From: Bacteroidota bacterium
GTDB taxonomy: Bacteria; Bacteroidota; Bacteroidia; Chitinophagales; LD1
Assembly: GCA_947479455.1 (NCBI GenBank)
Contig: CANJZE010000025.1
Location: forward strand, 1 to 56,004
DNA: 56,004 nt
Reading direction: 5' to 3'
Positions 17,142 through 26,421 of the stretch are shown piece by piece. A program made the position numbers and the translations under genes. Numbering within the stretch: the stretch's first letter is position 1; every line of letters begins with the position of its first letter. Below the pieces are notes generated by a model. It was not told where the DNA came from. It saw nothing but the letters and a program-made list of their open reading frames with translations, and did no database searches.

Positions 17142-18908
17142 ATGAAGAGCTTGCTGAAAATATTTTTCAATTCAAGAAGGAATCCACCCCCTACCCCCGC
17201 CAGCGGGGGACAGGATTTGTCTTTCCTCGCTGAGAATCTTTCATGCAAAGGCGGTATTTGTCCTCCGCTGGCGGAGGTGTCCCGCAGCTTTGCAGCGGGA
17301 CGGAGGTGGAATATTTTGTTCTTAACAGTTACAATTTTTCTTTGCTCTCTTCAATCTTTCTCCCAAGGCGTAGGTAACGAAGAAGTTATTGTAGTAAAAG
17401 AATATGAAGCCACCATACAGGATGCACAGAAGGTGAACATTCAACCGAATATTCCCGAAGTAGAAGAAACAAAACCTATGCTTACTTACAGTGTGCCTGC
17501 AAAAGATTACAAAGACATTCCTTTCGAAGCCAACCCGCTCAAGCCGCTTTCGATGAGCAAAGAGAAACTGGAGAAATACAACACTTCGTTTATCAAAATA
17601 GGTTTTGGTAGTCAGCTAATGCCGTTGGCGCAACTCGCTTACAACGACAACAAAACAAAAAATCTGAAGTTCGGTATTTTCTATAATCACCTATCGGCAC
17701 GCGAGTTTAAAAAAGAAAAGAACCAGCGTTTTAGTGACGATGAAGCAGGAGTCTACCTCAAATACTTTCCCAAAACATTTGAAGTTGGAACTAACTTCAC
17801 TTTCCGCAATTACCGCACGCATTTTTATGGCACAGATAGTTCTTACGAGGCAAAAAATGTGCGACAGGTTTTTAGAACTTACGATGCCGATGTGCATTTT
17901 AAAAACGCGCAGCGGAACAAAGCCGAAGTAGATGTGAGTCAGAATATTCACTTCAATTATTTGCAAGAAATCTTTGGTAAAGCCAGTGAATGGTATGTGG
18001 GCGGCAATACTGATTTTAAAAAATCATTTAAAAAATTTCACTCGGCTAGTTTCAAATTTTTCTTCGATGTGTCGAAATTGAAAAACGATTCGCTGACTTT
18101 ACAGCGCACTATTTTTACACCTACTGTTGGCTATGCATTCAATAACGATGACTGGAAAGCTCACGGCTATTTCGGTATTGCTGTTGATGGAAAAAATCCG
18201 GTCTTTGCTTGCGATGTGCATGTAGAAAAACGCCTGTATGAACATTCCATTATTGCTTACATCAATTACAATCACAACATCAAAAAGAATTCGCTGCTGA
18301 GTTATTCGCAGATGAATTCTTTTATACAAAACTCGGTCAGCATAAAAAATTCTACTGTTGGTGATTTTGGTGCAGGATTCAAAGGCACCGCGCAAAACTT
18401 TTCTTACAACGTAGCTTTTCATTTAATCCATGTGGTGAACCTGCCGCTGTTTGTCAACGACACACTCGACACCAAACGATTCCGTGTTATTTACGATGCT
18501 AGCGCGCTTGTGTATAATGTGCATTTCGAAGGTGGTTATAATGTAAAAGAGTGGCTGCGCCTTTCACTGAGTGGCGATTATAATTACTACGCTCTTAAAA
18601 CCGAAAAACGCGCATGGCATCAGCCCGCGTTTAAAACAGCGCTGCGCGTAAACTATATTTGGAAAAACAAAATTTCAGTTAACCTCGATGTGTTTGGCAT
18701 TACTGCCGCTTATGCAAAACTTGCCGATGGCAAAGAGAAACAGCTCAAAGGCACTGCCGATATCAATCTTTCTGCAGAGTACATTATGAACAAACACATT
18801 TCGTTCTTTGGCTCGCTGAACAATATTGCCAATTTTAAATATCAGCCATGGAATAATTACCCAAGCTATGGCATTAGCGGAATGATAGGAGCTAAGTTTT
18901 CGTTTTAA
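17142..18908 (+). CDS. Outer-membrane beta-barrel protein with repeat-disrupted signal peptide
   Basis: A 588-residue protein whose C-terminal ~430 residues alternate as amphipathic strands and end in Phe (MIGAKFSF), typical of outer-membrane barrels and resembling the barrel of TonB-dependent receptors without a clear plug. After the signal, a segment with EEVIVVKEYEATIQDAQK resembles the start of homologues annotated as TonB-dependent receptors. The N-terminus is abnormal: MKSLLKIFFNSRRN is followed by 43 codons from a palindromic repeat before the hydrophobic core NILFLTVTIFLCSLQSFSQ. Excising them restores an ordinary signal peptide in frame. The gene follows the TPR gene by one base. Whether the extended signal still exports the protein is unknown. 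Confidence 0.78.
   Translation: MKSLLKIFFNSRRNPPPTPASGGQDLSFLAENLSCKGGICPPLAEVSRSFAAGRRWNILFLTVTIFLCSLQSFSQGVGNEEVIVVKEYEATIQDAQKVNIQPNIPEVEETKPMLTYSVPAKDYKDIPFEANPLKPLSMSKEKLEKYNTSFIKIGFGSQLMPLAQLAYNDNKTKNLKFGIFYNHLSAREFKKEKNQRFSDDEAGVYLKYFPKTFEVGTNFTFRNYRTHFYGTDSSYEAKNVRQVFRTYDADVHFKNAQRNKAEVDVSQNIHFNYLQEIFGKASEWYVGGNTDFKKSFKKFHSASFKFFFDVSKLKNDSLTLQRTIFTPTVGYAFNNDDWKAHGYFGIAVDGKNPVFACDVHVEKRLYEHSIIAYINYNHNIKKNSLLSYSQMNSFIQNSVSIKNSTVGDFGAGFKGTAQNFSYNVAFHLIHVVNLPLFVNDTLDTKRFRVIYDASALVYNVHFEGGYNVKEWLRLSLSGDYNYYALKTEKRAWHQPAFKTALRVNYIWKNKISVNLDVFGITAAYAKLADGKEKQLKGTADINLSAEYIMNKHISFFGSLNNIANFKYQPWNNYPSYGISGMIGAKFSF
17184..17312. repeat. 129-bp palindromic repeat element inserted in a coding sequence
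   Basis: A GC-rich block in an AT-rich gene, with three hairpins: around CCCCCGCCAGCGGGGG, around CCTCCGCTGGCGGAGG, and TCCCGC/GCGGGA. GGAAT occurs at 17179-17183 and again at 17308-17312, so the block plus one GGAAT copy is exactly 129 bp (43 codons) and behaves as an in-frame insertion with a 5-bp direct repeat. It has no coding capacity of its own. Confidence 0.85.
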
Positions 18909-18938
18909 AAAATTTGGCTATTACGTTACCGTGCCCAA

Positions 18939-19163
18939 TCATTTTTCTCTCAAACTTTTCAAATACATATTTTCAACGCGTTCACGTGCCCAAGGTGTTT
19001 TGCGCAAAAAAGTAAGACTCGATTTTATACTCGGGTCAAATTGAAAGCAGCGGATATTCACATAGGCATACATTTCATCCCAACCGTACTTTTCTACTAA
19101 GTGAAGTAGAATTTTTTCGAGCGTAACTCCATGTAGAGGATTGTTGGCTTGCGGGTCTTTCAT
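18939..19163 (-). CDS. VF530-family (DUF2132) small DNA-binding-like protein
   Basis: A 74-residue protein. [22 protein letters not shown] followed by INIRCF-like [27 protein letters not shown] matches the VF530/DUF2132 family closely: a small helical fold reported to resemble DNA-binding proteins, with no settled function. It lies 11 bp downstream of aroC on the same strand and is probably co-transcribed with it. The whole family length is present and nothing is truncated. Confidence 0.9.
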   Translation of the reverse strand: MKDPQANNPLHGVTLEKILLHLVEKYGWDEMYAYVNIRCFQFDPSIKSSLTFLRKTPWARERVENMYLKSLREK

Positions 19164-19174
19164 TGAAAATATTC

Positions 19175-20260
19175 TTAGTCGAGCTTCGAAACTTTATTGC
19201 GTAAAAAATGGTCTGCTAAAACCAAAGCAGCCATAGCTTCAACAATAGGAACTGCGCGTGGCACCACACAAGGGTCGTGGCGACCTTTGCCTTTTATTTC
19301 CGTTTCGTTTCCTTCTTTATCTACTGTGCTTTGCGTTTGCATAATAGTAGCCACAGGTTTAAAAGCTACATTGAAACAAATATCCATACCGTTGCTAATG
19401 CCGCCTTGTATGCCGCCTGAATTATTGGTTTGAGTTACAATTTCTCCATTCGCATTTTTCTCGAAAACATCATTGTGCTCCGAGCCATTCATTTTAGTTC
19501 CGGCAAATCCGCTTCCGTATTCAAAACCATGAACGGCATTTATCGACAGCATTGCCTTTGCTAAATCTGCATGAAGTTTATCAAAGACCGGTTCGCCTAA
19601 ACCAACGGGTGTATTTTTTATAACACAAGAAATTATTCCGCCCACCGTATCGCCTTTTGCTTTTGTTTCTTGAATGAGTTCAATCATGCGATTTGCTGTT
19701 TCTTCATCGGGGCAACGAACGATGTTGGTTTCTGTTTTCGATAAATCGAGTTGTTGATAATTTTTCTCTAACCGAATACTTCCCACTGAAGAAACGTATG
19801 CAGCAATTTCAATTCCTGCTTTCTTCAGTAATATTTTTGCAATAGCTCCGGCAATAACGCGTGCCGCAGTTTCCCGCGCACTCGCTCTTCCTCCACCGCG
19901 GTAATCGCGCAAACCATATTTAATTTCTGTTGTAAAATCAGCGTGCGATGGGCGGTAGGTTTCTTTCAGATGTGCGTAATCTTCGGGCTTCGCATCTTCG
20001 TTTTGAATTGTAATAGCTAAGGGCGAACCCAATGTCTTCCCTTCAAATATTCCGGAAAGTATTTCGAAGGTGTCGGATTCTTTTCGTTGAGTAGTGATGG
20101 CGGATTGGCCGGGCTTGCGTCTGTCTAATTCGTGTTGAATAAAACCTAAATCAATTTCTAAACCCGATGGGCAGCCGTCAATCACCACACCAATAGCTTT
20201 ACCGTGGCTTTCGCCAAAAGTAGTGATGCGAAAAATTTCTCCGAAGGTATTGCCTGCCAT
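19175..20260 (-). CDS. aroC: Chorismate synthase
   Basis: A 361-residue enzyme that converts 5-enolpyruvylshikimate-3-phosphate to chorismate, the last shared step of aromatic amino acid synthesis, using reduced FMN. Family signatures are complete: [16 protein letters not shown] (residues 16-31), [18 protein letters not shown] (~114-131) and the C-terminal [19 protein letters not shown]. The length is standard. The ATG at 20260 gives the canonical N-terminus [16 protein letters not shown]. No other shikimate genes are close, so it is a scattered pathway gene. It is divergent from hutI, with a 65-bp spacer of quasi-tandem TTACAAA-like words directly before its start codon. Confidence 0.97.
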   Translation of the reverse strand: MAGNTFGEIFRITTFGESHGKAIGVVIDGCPSGLEIDLGFIQHELDRRKPGQSAITTQRKESDTFEILSGIFEGKTLGSPLAITIQNEDAKPEDYAHLKETYRPSHADFTTEIKYGLRDYRGGGRASARETAARVIAGAIAKILLKKAGIEIAAYVSSVGSIRLEKNYQQLDLSKTETNIVRCPDEETANRMIELIQETKAKGDTVGGIISCVIKNTPVGLGEPVFDKLHADLAKAMLSINAVHGFEYGSGFAGTKMNGSEHNDVFEKNANGEIVTQTNNSGGIQGGISNGMDICFNVAFKPVATIMQTQSTVDKEGNETEIKGKGRHDPCVVPRAVPIVEAMAALVLADHFLRNKVSKLD

Positions 20261-20300
20261 ATTGCTAATTACAAAGTGCGAATTACGAATTACAAATTGA
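20261..20300. repeat. Quasi-tandem words upstream of aroC/hutI
   Basis: A run of imperfect copies of AATTAC(A/G)AA-type words (AATTACAAAGTGCG, AATTACG, AATTACAAATTG) touches the aroC start codon. It is one of the start-proximal quasi-tandem stretches noted across the window. Confidence 0.7.
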
Positions 20301-20325
20301 AATGCAAAAATGCTAACCTTGTTTT

Positions 20326-21546
20326 ATGAATTCAATTCTGATTCTGAACATCAAATCGTTGGTAGGAATTCGCGATGCGAATGCAAAAATGGTACGCGGA
20401 GCAAAAATGAAAATTCTCCCTTCCATCAAAAATGCTTTTTTGCTTATTGAAAATGGATTCATCAAATCATTCGGCAAAAACGAAGATGCTCCAGAACGTG
20501 CGGATGAAATAATTGATGCCAACGGAAAATTTGTTTTGCCTGCTTGGTGCGATTCGCATACACATATTGTTTATGCCGGTTCACGCGAAAGCGAATTTGC
20601 CGATAAAATAAACGGATTGACTTATGAAGAAATTGCCGCACGTGGTGGTGGCATTTTGAATTCAGCAAAACGCTTAAACGAAACAAGTGAAGAAGAATTA
20701 TTTGAAAGTGCCTGGCAGCGTTTAGAAGAAATGAAAAGCTATGGCACAGGTGCTGTAGAAATTAAAAGTGGTTATGGCTTGTGTTACGAAGGCGAATTGA
20801 AAATTCTTCGTGTGATTAGAAAGCTGAAAGAAAAATCTGCTCTCACCATTAAAGCAACATTTCTTGGTGCTCATGCTTATCCTCAAGAGTTTAAAAATAA
20901 TCATGAAGGATATTTGAAAATTCTGCTCGAAGAATTACTTCCAAAAATTGTTGATGAAGGGTTAGCTGATTTCATTGATGTGTTTTGTGAAGAGAATTAT
21001 TTCAGTGTAAATGAAACCAAACGCATTCTCGAAGCAGGCGAAAAATTTGGCTTGCGCGCAAAGGTTCATGTGAATCAATTCAATATTTTAGGTGCTGTAA
21101 AAATGTGTGTAGCACAAAATGCTTTGAGCGTTGACCATCTCGAACTAGTTGCAGAGGAAGATATTGCTGTTTTGAAAAATTCTTCCACTATACCTGTAGC
21201 TTTACCAAGCTGTTCCTTATTTTTAAAAATACCCTACACACCAGCACGAAAAATTATTGATGCCGGTTTGCCTATCGCTTTAGCAACTGACTTTAATCCC
21301 GGCTCTGCTCCATCTGGAAATATGAATTTGGTGAATTCACTCGCTTGCATCAATATGAACATGACACCTGAAGAAGCGGTGAATGCTTCTACATTAAATG
21401 GTGCTTACGCCATGGGAGTTGAAAATGAATTAGGTTCTATTACCATTGGCAATAAAGCAAATCTGATTATTACCAAACCGATTTCATCGTTAACCATGTT
21501 GCCCTATTCGTTTGGAAATAATTTAGTAGAGCGAGTAATTTTGTGA
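20326..21546 (+). CDS. hutI: Imidazolonepropionase
   Basis: A 406-residue amidohydrolase that opens 4-imidazolone-5-propanoate to N-formimino-L-glutamate, the third step of histidine degradation. Visible features: the metal ligands in DSHTHIVYAGSRESEF (HTH at residues ~79-81), ARGGGI, VEIKSGYGL, FLGAHAYP (a further His), VDHLE, and the terminal metal-binding Asp in ATDFNPGSAPSGNM. These agree with HutI rather than with other amidohydrolases. hutH, hutU and hutG are not in this window, so the pathway is dispersed or incomplete here. The ATG at 20326 is the only sensible start. Confidence 0.95.
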   Translation: MNSILILNIKSLVGIRDANAKMVRGAKMKILPSIKNAFLLIENGFIKSFGKNEDAPERADEIIDANGKFVLPAWCDSHTHIVYAGSRESEFADKINGLTYEEIAARGGGILNSAKRLNETSEEELFESAWQRLEEMKSYGTGAVEIKSGYGLCYEGELKILRVIRKLKEKSALTIKATFLGAHAYPQEFKNNHEGYLKILLEELLPKIVDEGLADFIDVFCEENYFSVNETKRILEAGEKFGLRAKVHVNQFNILGAVKMCVAQNALSVDHLELVAEEDIAVLKNSSTIPVALPSCSLFLKIPYTPARKIIDAGLPIALATDFNPGSAPSGNMNLVNSLACINMNMTPEEAVNASTLNGAYAMGVENELGSITIGNKANLIITKPISSLTMLPYSFGNNLVERVIL

Positions 21547-21707
21547 AACTAACTACAAAATAAATCACACCCATTTTTAGTAAGGGAACACTTAAAGTTG
21601 GAATAATTATGCTTTGTATTCCATCAATCCATTTATCCATTATTCCAAACCTGAGTTTTCGAAGAAATGTTTTCGGCTATTAGTTTGTAGTAAAATCTAG
21701 TTGTACA

Positions 21708-22361
21708 CTATACTACCATTCCGTCCTTCATCTGCACTTTTCTATCTGCCATGTCTGCAAGTTCTTCGTTGTGTGTAACAATGATGAAGGTCTGATTCAG
21801 TTTATCGCGCAGCTCAAAAAACAGTTTGTGCAAATCACGCGCGTTATTGGTGTCTAGATTTCCCGAAGGTTCATCGGCCATTATCAAAGCAGGATTATTT
21901 ATTAAAGCTCTTGCCACAGCTACACGTTGTTGTTCGCCACCCGAAAGTTCCGATGGTTTATGATTAGCACGATGAGAAAGATTTAATAGCGCAAGTAATT
22001 CTTTAGCTCTTGCTTCGCTTTCGCTTTTTCCTTTGCCACCAATAAAAGCAGGAATGCAAATATTTTCTACCGCTGTAAACTCAGGAAGCAAGTGATGAAA
22101 CTGAAAAATGAATCCGATAGATTTATTTCTGAAAGCCGAAAGGGCTTTTTCATTTTGCTTAAAAACTTCTTTGTCTTCAATCTTTACAATACCCGCATCG
22201 GGTTTATCGAGCGTTCCTATAATATGCAACAATGTTGACTTACCCGCCCCTGAAGGACCCACCAACGAAACAATTTCGCCCTTCTTCACTTGCAGCGATA
22301 CACCTCGTAGCACTTCGAGCGTGCCGTATTTTTTATGAATGTTGGTGGCTTCTAAAATCAT
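21708..22361 (-). CDS. ABC transporter ATP-binding protein, LolD/MacB type
   Basis: A 217-residue ATPase subunit. Walker A is GPSGAGKST, the Q-loop lies in [12 protein letters not shown], the signature is [15 protein letters not shown], Walker B is [13 protein letters not shown] and the H-loop is [25 protein letters not shown] is the hallmark of the LolD/MacB/FtsE branch; LolD drives lipoprotein release from the inner membrane. The start at 22361 ([13 protein letters not shown]) is chosen because homology begins there; the frame is open 28 codons further upstream. No LolC/E-type permease is adjacent, so the partner lies elsewhere. The segment around this start codon is repeated in degenerate form near 27.9 kb. 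Confidence 0.9.
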   Translation of the reverse strand: MILEATNIHKKYGTLEVLRGVSLQVKKGEIVSLVGPSGAGKSTLLHIIGTLDKPDAGIVKIEDKEVFKQNEKALSAFRNKSIGFIFQFHHLLPEFTAVENICIPAFIGGKGKSESEARAKELLALLNLSHRANHKPSELSGGEQQRVAVARALINNPALIMADEPSGNLDTNNARDLHKLFFELRDKLNQTFIIVTHNEELADMADRKVQMKDGMVV

Positions 22362-22402
22362 GGTGCTAATATGAATTATCATTCTCACATTCTCATATTG
22401 CA
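22342..22402. repeat. lolD start region shared with 27921-27976, with quasi-tandem leader
   Basis: This segment covers the first codons of the LolD-type gene and its leader and aligns with 27921-27976 at roughly 88% identity with a one-base gap. The leader part (CATTCTCACATTCTCATATT) is itself made of quasi-tandem CATT/CTCA words. Confidence 0.75.
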
Positions 22403-22620
22403 GCATCGATAAGCAGCACCATTGTTTGAGAGACCCATTCTGCAAGCTAGCTCAAGCGCATTGATTGCTAACCAAATTATATAGCCAAGAAATAATGGTG
22501 CGCTTATTAAATTGCATTTGAAAAGGAACAGCAGTGAGTGTTTGCAAACAAACTCAATTACTGAAAGAAATTAGCATAAACAATCCTAGAATTCTGAGCA
22601 AATTTTTAAACCTTGCAGCT

Positions 22621-23049
22621 ATGAAATACACATTCACGATAATTCTTTCAGCGTTCATTTCATTTTCTTCCTCGGCTCAATCAAAAGACTGGAAAATTGT
22701 TGCGCAAACTGTAGAGGAATTGCGATTAGCAATGATTGATGCAAATAAAACCAAACTTGAACAGTTAACCTCCGACAGTTTAAGTTACGGACATTCCAGT
22801 GGTAGAATTGAAAACAAAAATGAATTTGTTCAAAGTATTGTCAATGGTAAATCTGATTTTGTAACGATTGATTTGAGTGAACAAACAATTTCCATCACGC
22901 GCAATGTATCCGTGGTTCGCCATGTTTTGACTGCAACAACTAATGACGGGGGAAAACCGGCAACAGTTAAATTAAAAGTGCTGTTGATTTTTGAAAAGGA
23001 AAAAACCCAATGGAGATTACTGGCGCGGCAAGCAGTTAAACTGGTTTAA
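22621..23049 (+). CDS. Secreted NTF2-like protein (DUF4440 type)
   Basis: A 142-residue protein with the signal peptide MKYTFTIILSAFISFSSSAQ, followed by an NTF2/SnoaL-like alpha-beta domain: VEELRLAMIDANKTKLEQLTSD, then LSYGHSSGRIENKNEFVQ and VRHVLTATTNDGGKPATVKLKVLLIF with ARQAVKLV at the end. This matches the DUF4440 family, which includes ketosteroid-isomerase-fold proteins of mostly unknown function. The ATG at 22621 gives a standard signal peptide; the frame extends 29 codons upstream without conservation. It lies 82 bp before kduD on the same strand. A link to uronate use is possible but not shown by the sequence. Confidence 0.8.
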   Translation: MKYTFTIILSAFISFSSSAQSKDWKIVAQTVEELRLAMIDANKTKLEQLTSDSLSYGHSSGRIENKNEFVQSIVNGKSDFVTIDLSEQTISITRNVSVVRHVLTATTNDGGKPATVKLKVLLIFEKEKTQWRLLARQAVKLV

Positions 23050-23131
23050 TATTGCTAGCGAAGAATCCTATTTTGCAATTAAATTTTATTTGTTTTCTCA
23101 TTCTTAAACTCATTTCAATTTCAAACAACTA

Positions 23132-23896
23132 ATGGCACTAAGTTTAAATCTTATAGGCAAAACTGCATTAGTCACCGGCTGCAGCAGAGGAATCGGCAAA
23201 GCCATGGCAATTGGTTTGGCAGAAGCAGGTGCCGATATTATTGGTGTATCATCTTCGTTGGAATTATCGGGAAGCGAAATTGAATTGCAGGTGAAAGCGT
23301 TAGGCAGAAATTTCAAAGCGTATGCGGCAGATTTTTCTGACAGAGTAGCGTTGCTTGCATTTATCGAAAAAGTGAAACTTGAAAATTCGGTCATCGATAT
23401 TTTAATAAACAATGCGGGTGCTATCAAACGCGCGCCTGCGGCCGAACATTCCAACGAAAATTGGGACCAAGTGCTTTCCATTAATCTGGATGCTCCATTT
23501 GTTTTAGCCAGAGAAATTGGAAAAAATATGATTGAGCGAGGAAGAGGAAAAATAGTTTTCACTTGTTCACTTTTGAGTTTTCAAGGCGGAATAAATGTGG
23601 CGGGTTATGCAGCAAGCAAAGGTGCATTGACCAGTTTAATAAAAGCATTGGCAAACGAATGGGCCGCCAAAGGAGTGAATGTAAACGGCATTGCACCGGG
23701 ATATATTATCACTGATAATACCGAAGCCTTGCGAAACGATAAGGAACGAAGTGCAGCAATTCTTTCGCGAATTCCAGCGGGTAGGTGGGGCACGCCTGAA
23801 GATTTGAAAGGTGCCGTGGTATTTCTGGCATCTGATGCCGCCAAATATATTCATGGAACTATACTAACGGTAGATGGCGGATGGATGGGAAGATAA
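23132..23896 (+). CDS. kduD: 2-dehydro-3-deoxy-D-gluconate 5-dehydrogenase (SDR)
   Basis: A 254-residue short-chain dehydrogenase. The nucleotide motif is TGCSRGIG (residues 15-22), with NNAG (93-96) and the active site Tyr159/Lys163 (YAASK); the C-terminus HGTILTVDGGWMGR is typical of KduD. KduD interconverts 2,5-diketo-3-deoxygluconate and 2-keto-3-deoxygluconate with NAD(H). The assignment rests on these motifs and on the genes that follow (kduI, kdgK, eda, transporter). It heads a tight five-gene operon; the next start is 32 bp downstream. An SDR alone could be many things, so context carries much of the weight. Confidence 0.9.
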   Translation: MALSLNLIGKTALVTGCSRGIGKAMAIGLAEAGADIIGVSSSLELSGSEIELQVKALGRNFKAYAADFSDRVALLAFIEKVKLENSVIDILINNAGAIKRAPAAEHSNENWDQVLSINLDAPFVLAREIGKNMIERGRGKIVFTCSLLSFQGGINVAGYAASKGALTSLIKALANEWAAKGVNVNGIAPGYIITDNTEALRNDKERSAAILSRIPAGRWGTPEDLKGAVVFLASDAAKYIHGTILTVDGGWMGR

Positions 23897-23928
23897 TTGA
23901 TGTTTGAACTAAAATAAAAATTGAACGA

Positions 23929-24759
23929 ATGGAAATGCGATTTCAATCAAGCCCGCGAGAAGTAAAAACAATGAACACCGAGGAACTTCGCGCAAACTTC
24001 TTGGTTTCTGAAATGATGAAACCTGAAGAAATTACCTGGGTGTATTCGCATTTCGACCGAGTAGTTGTAGGCGGTGTAAAACCCGGAGAACAAAAAATTA
24101 TGCTGCAAAATGAAGAAGAATTAAAAGCAGAATATTTTTTGCAACGCAGAGAACTTGGGGTTATCAATGTAGGTGGCGATGCGATTGTGGAAGCGGACGG
24201 AGTACCTCATGAATTGAAAAAACTGGATGCGCTCTATCTTGGCAAAGGAACTAAATCGGTTTCTTTTCAGAGTAAATCAAAAGAAGATGCTGCAAATTTA
24301 TTTTTGATGTCGACCACTGCGCATGCTACTTTCCCCAATGAAAAAATGAGTAAAGAAAAAGCAACGCCAATAAAATTAGGTGATGCTGCCACCGCCAATT
24401 TGCGCACCATTTATAAATACATACATGAAGATGGAATCAAAAGTTGTCAATTGGTAATGGGCTTAACTTTATTGGATGCCGGAAATGTTTGGAACTCGGT
24501 GCCACCGCATACACACACTCGCAGAACTGAAGCTTATTTCTATTTCGATTTGCAACAATCGCAACGCGCATTTCATTTTATGGGTGAGCCAAAAGAAACG
24601 AGGCATCTGGTACTTGCGAATCATGAAGCCGTAATCTCTCCACCTTGGTCGGTACATTTTGGTTGCGGAACTTCTAACTACGGTTTTATCTGGGCAATGG
24701 CAGGAGAAAATAAGGCGTTTACTGACATGGATGCGGTTCCGCTTTCTGAATTAAAATAG
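23929..24759 (+). CDS. kduI: 5-dehydro-4-deoxy-D-glucuronate isomerase
   Basis: A 276-residue cupin enzyme that isomerises 5-keto-4-deoxyuronate, released from pectin or other uronic-acid polymers after lyase action, to 2,5-diketo-3-deoxygluconate. The zinc-binding motif HTHTRRTEAYFYF (His194, His196, Glu201) is exact, with a further His in PWSVHFGCGTSNYGFIWAM. The N-terminus with FDRVVVGGVKP and LGVINVGG is also characteristic. An alternative ATG six bases downstream is possible. It lies between kduD and kdgK with 2-32 bp gaps, so it is co-transcribed. Confidence 0.96.
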   Translation: MEMRFQSSPREVKTMNTEELRANFLVSEMMKPEEITWVYSHFDRVVVGGVKPGEQKIMLQNEEELKAEYFLQRRELGVINVGGDAIVEADGVPHELKKLDALYLGKGTKSVSFQSKSKEDAANLFLMSTTAHATFPNEKMSKEKATPIKLGDAATANLRTIYKYIHEDGIKSCQLVMGLTLLDAGNVWNSVPPHTHTRRTEAYFYFDLQQSQRAFHFMGEPKETRHLVLANHEAVISPPWSVHFGCGTSNYGFIWAMAGENKAFTDMDAVPLSELK

Positions 24760-24761
24760 GC

Positions 24762-25760
24762 ATGCAAAAAATATTCTCGTTCGGAGAACTACTATTAAGA
24801 ATATCGCCTGAAATAAACAGGCAATGGATTCACGATTCAAAAACAGAAATCTACTTGGGTGGCGCAGAATTGAATGTGGCCACCGCTCTTGCGAAATGGA
24901 ATGTGGCAACAAGATATTGCACAGTGCTACCCGAAAATTATTTGAGCAAAGAAGTTATTGAAGAACTGAAACAGAAAAATATTGACACTACTTCTATCCT
25001 TATTTCGGGAAAAAGAATTGGAATTTATTTTTTGCCACAGGGTGCCGATTTAAAACACAGCGATGTAATTTACGACCGCGCAAATTCTTCTTTTTCAGAA
25101 TTGAAACCGGGAACCATAAACTGGGACGAAGTATTAATTGATTGTACTTGGTTTCATTTTAGTGCCATCAGCCCGGCATTGAATGAAAACATTGCGCTCG
25201 TTTGCGAAGAAGGTTTGCGAGCCGCTTCAGCAAAAGGATTAACCATTTCCGTAGATTTAAACTATCGAGCAAAACTTTGGCAGTACGGTAAAGCGCCTGT
25301 TGGCGTAATGTCGAAACTATTGCCCTTTTGCCATGTGGTAATGGGAAATATTTGGGCGGCAGAAAAACTTCTCGGCATATCTTGTGATTTGGAAAACAGC
25401 GAAGGAAAATCGCGCGATGAATTGATAACAGCCGCGCAAAATAGCATGAAGCTATTACAGCTGGTGTATCCCAAAACAACTACTGTAGCTTACACTTTCC
25501 GATTAGCGCAAACTTATTTTAGTGTTCTCAAATTGGGTGAAGTTATTACAGTGTCAAAAGAATTTTCATTGCAAAAAACAATCAACAAAGTGGGAAGTGG
25601 CGATTGCTTTATGGCAGGATTAATTTATGGATTATTACATCATCATCAACCACAAGAAATTATTGATTTTGCAAGTGCCGCTGCTGCGGGAAAAATGTTG
25701 GAACAAGGAGATGCTACGAATCAAACCATATCATCAATAAAAAATAATTTCACCGCATGA
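24762..25760 (+). CDS. kdgK: 2-keto-3-deoxygluconate kinase (PfkB family)
   Basis: A 332-residue sugar kinase. The N-terminus FSFGELLLRISPE, the substrate motif YLGGAELNVATALAKW and the ATP/catalytic motif KVGSGDCFMAG (catalytic Asp281) place it in the ribokinase/PfkB family; ELLLRISPE and GGAELNVA match KDG kinases. It phosphorylates 2-keto-3-deoxygluconate at C6, feeding the aldolase. The ATG is 2 bp after kduI, and the last codons overlap the eda start (ATGA), so translation is coupled. A fructokinase-like specificity cannot be excluded from sequence alone, but the operon makes KDG by far the best guess. Confidence 0.93.
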   Translation: MQKIFSFGELLLRISPEINRQWIHDSKTEIYLGGAELNVATALAKWNVATRYCTVLPENYLSKEVIEELKQKNIDTTSILISGKRIGIYFLPQGADLKHSDVIYDRANSSFSELKPGTINWDEVLIDCTWFHFSAISPALNENIALVCEEGLRAASAKGLTISVDLNYRAKLWQYGKAPVGVMSKLLPFCHVVMGNIWAAEKLLGISCDLENSEGKSRDELITAAQNSMKLLQLVYPKTTTVAYTFRLAQTYFSVLKLGEVITVSKEFSLQKTINKVGSGDCFMAGLIYGLLHHHQPQEIIDFASAAAAGKMLEQGDATNQTISSIKNNFTA

Positions 25761-26419
25761 ACCAAAACGAAATTATAATTCAGCGACTGAAACAACAAAA
25801 ACTTTTACCGCTATTTTACCATAGCGATAAAACGGTTTGCCTCGGAGTAATGAATGCTTTGTATGCATCGGGCATTCGAATAATTGAGTTCACCAATAGA
25901 GGCGATGCAGCTTTACAAAATTTCAAAGCCTTGGTAGAATGCAGAAACCAAAGCATGAAAGATTTGCTTCTCGCCATAGGAACAATTAGAACAACGGAAC
26001 AAGCGCAATCATTTATTGAAGCAGGTGCCGATTTTTTAGTTAGTCCTGTTTTTGATTCCGCAGTTTGCGCGGTGGCTCTAAGTCATAAAAAACTTTTGAT
26101 GCCGGGATGTATGACTCCAACCGAAATTCATTTGGCAGAAAACGCGGGATGCCAATTGATAAAACTTTTTCCGGGAAATTTATTGGGACCATCCTTTGTA
26201 AACGCCATCAAAGAATTGTTTCCTGCCGTAGATTTTATTCCAACCGGAGGAGTAGAAGTTAGTAAAGAAAATCTGGAAGCATGGTTCGCATCGGGTGTTT
26301 GCGCTGTAGGAATGGGCAGTAAACTCATCAGCAAAAAATTGATGGACGCAAAAGATTTTGCGGCTATTGAAAATGAAACGCGCAGTGCCCTACAATTGAT
26401 TCAAAACATAACGCAATAA
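25757..26419 (+). CDS. eda: 2-dehydro-3-deoxyphosphogluconate (KDPG/KHG) aldolase
   Basis: A 220-residue class I aldolase that splits KDPG into pyruvate and glyceraldehyde-3-phosphate. The Schiff-base lysine lies in LIKLFPGN (Lys136), the proton-shuttling Glu is in EFTNRG (Glu44), and FIPTGGVE binds phosphate. The start ATG overlaps the stop of kdgK by 4 bp. This closes the pathway encoded by the operon. The enzyme also belongs to the Entner-Doudoroff route, but no edd is present here. Confidence 0.95.
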   Translation: MNQNEIIIQRLKQQKLLPLFYHSDKTVCLGVMNALYASGIRIIEFTNRGDAALQNFKALVECRNQSMKDLLLAIGTIRTTEQAQSFIEAGADFLVSPVFDSAVCAVALSHKKLLMPGCMTPTEIHLAENAGCQLIKLFPGNLLGPSFVNAIKELFPAVDFIPTGGVEVSKENLEAWFASGVCAVGMGSKLISKKLMDAKDFAAIENETRSALQLIQNITQ

Positions 26420-26421
26420 AA

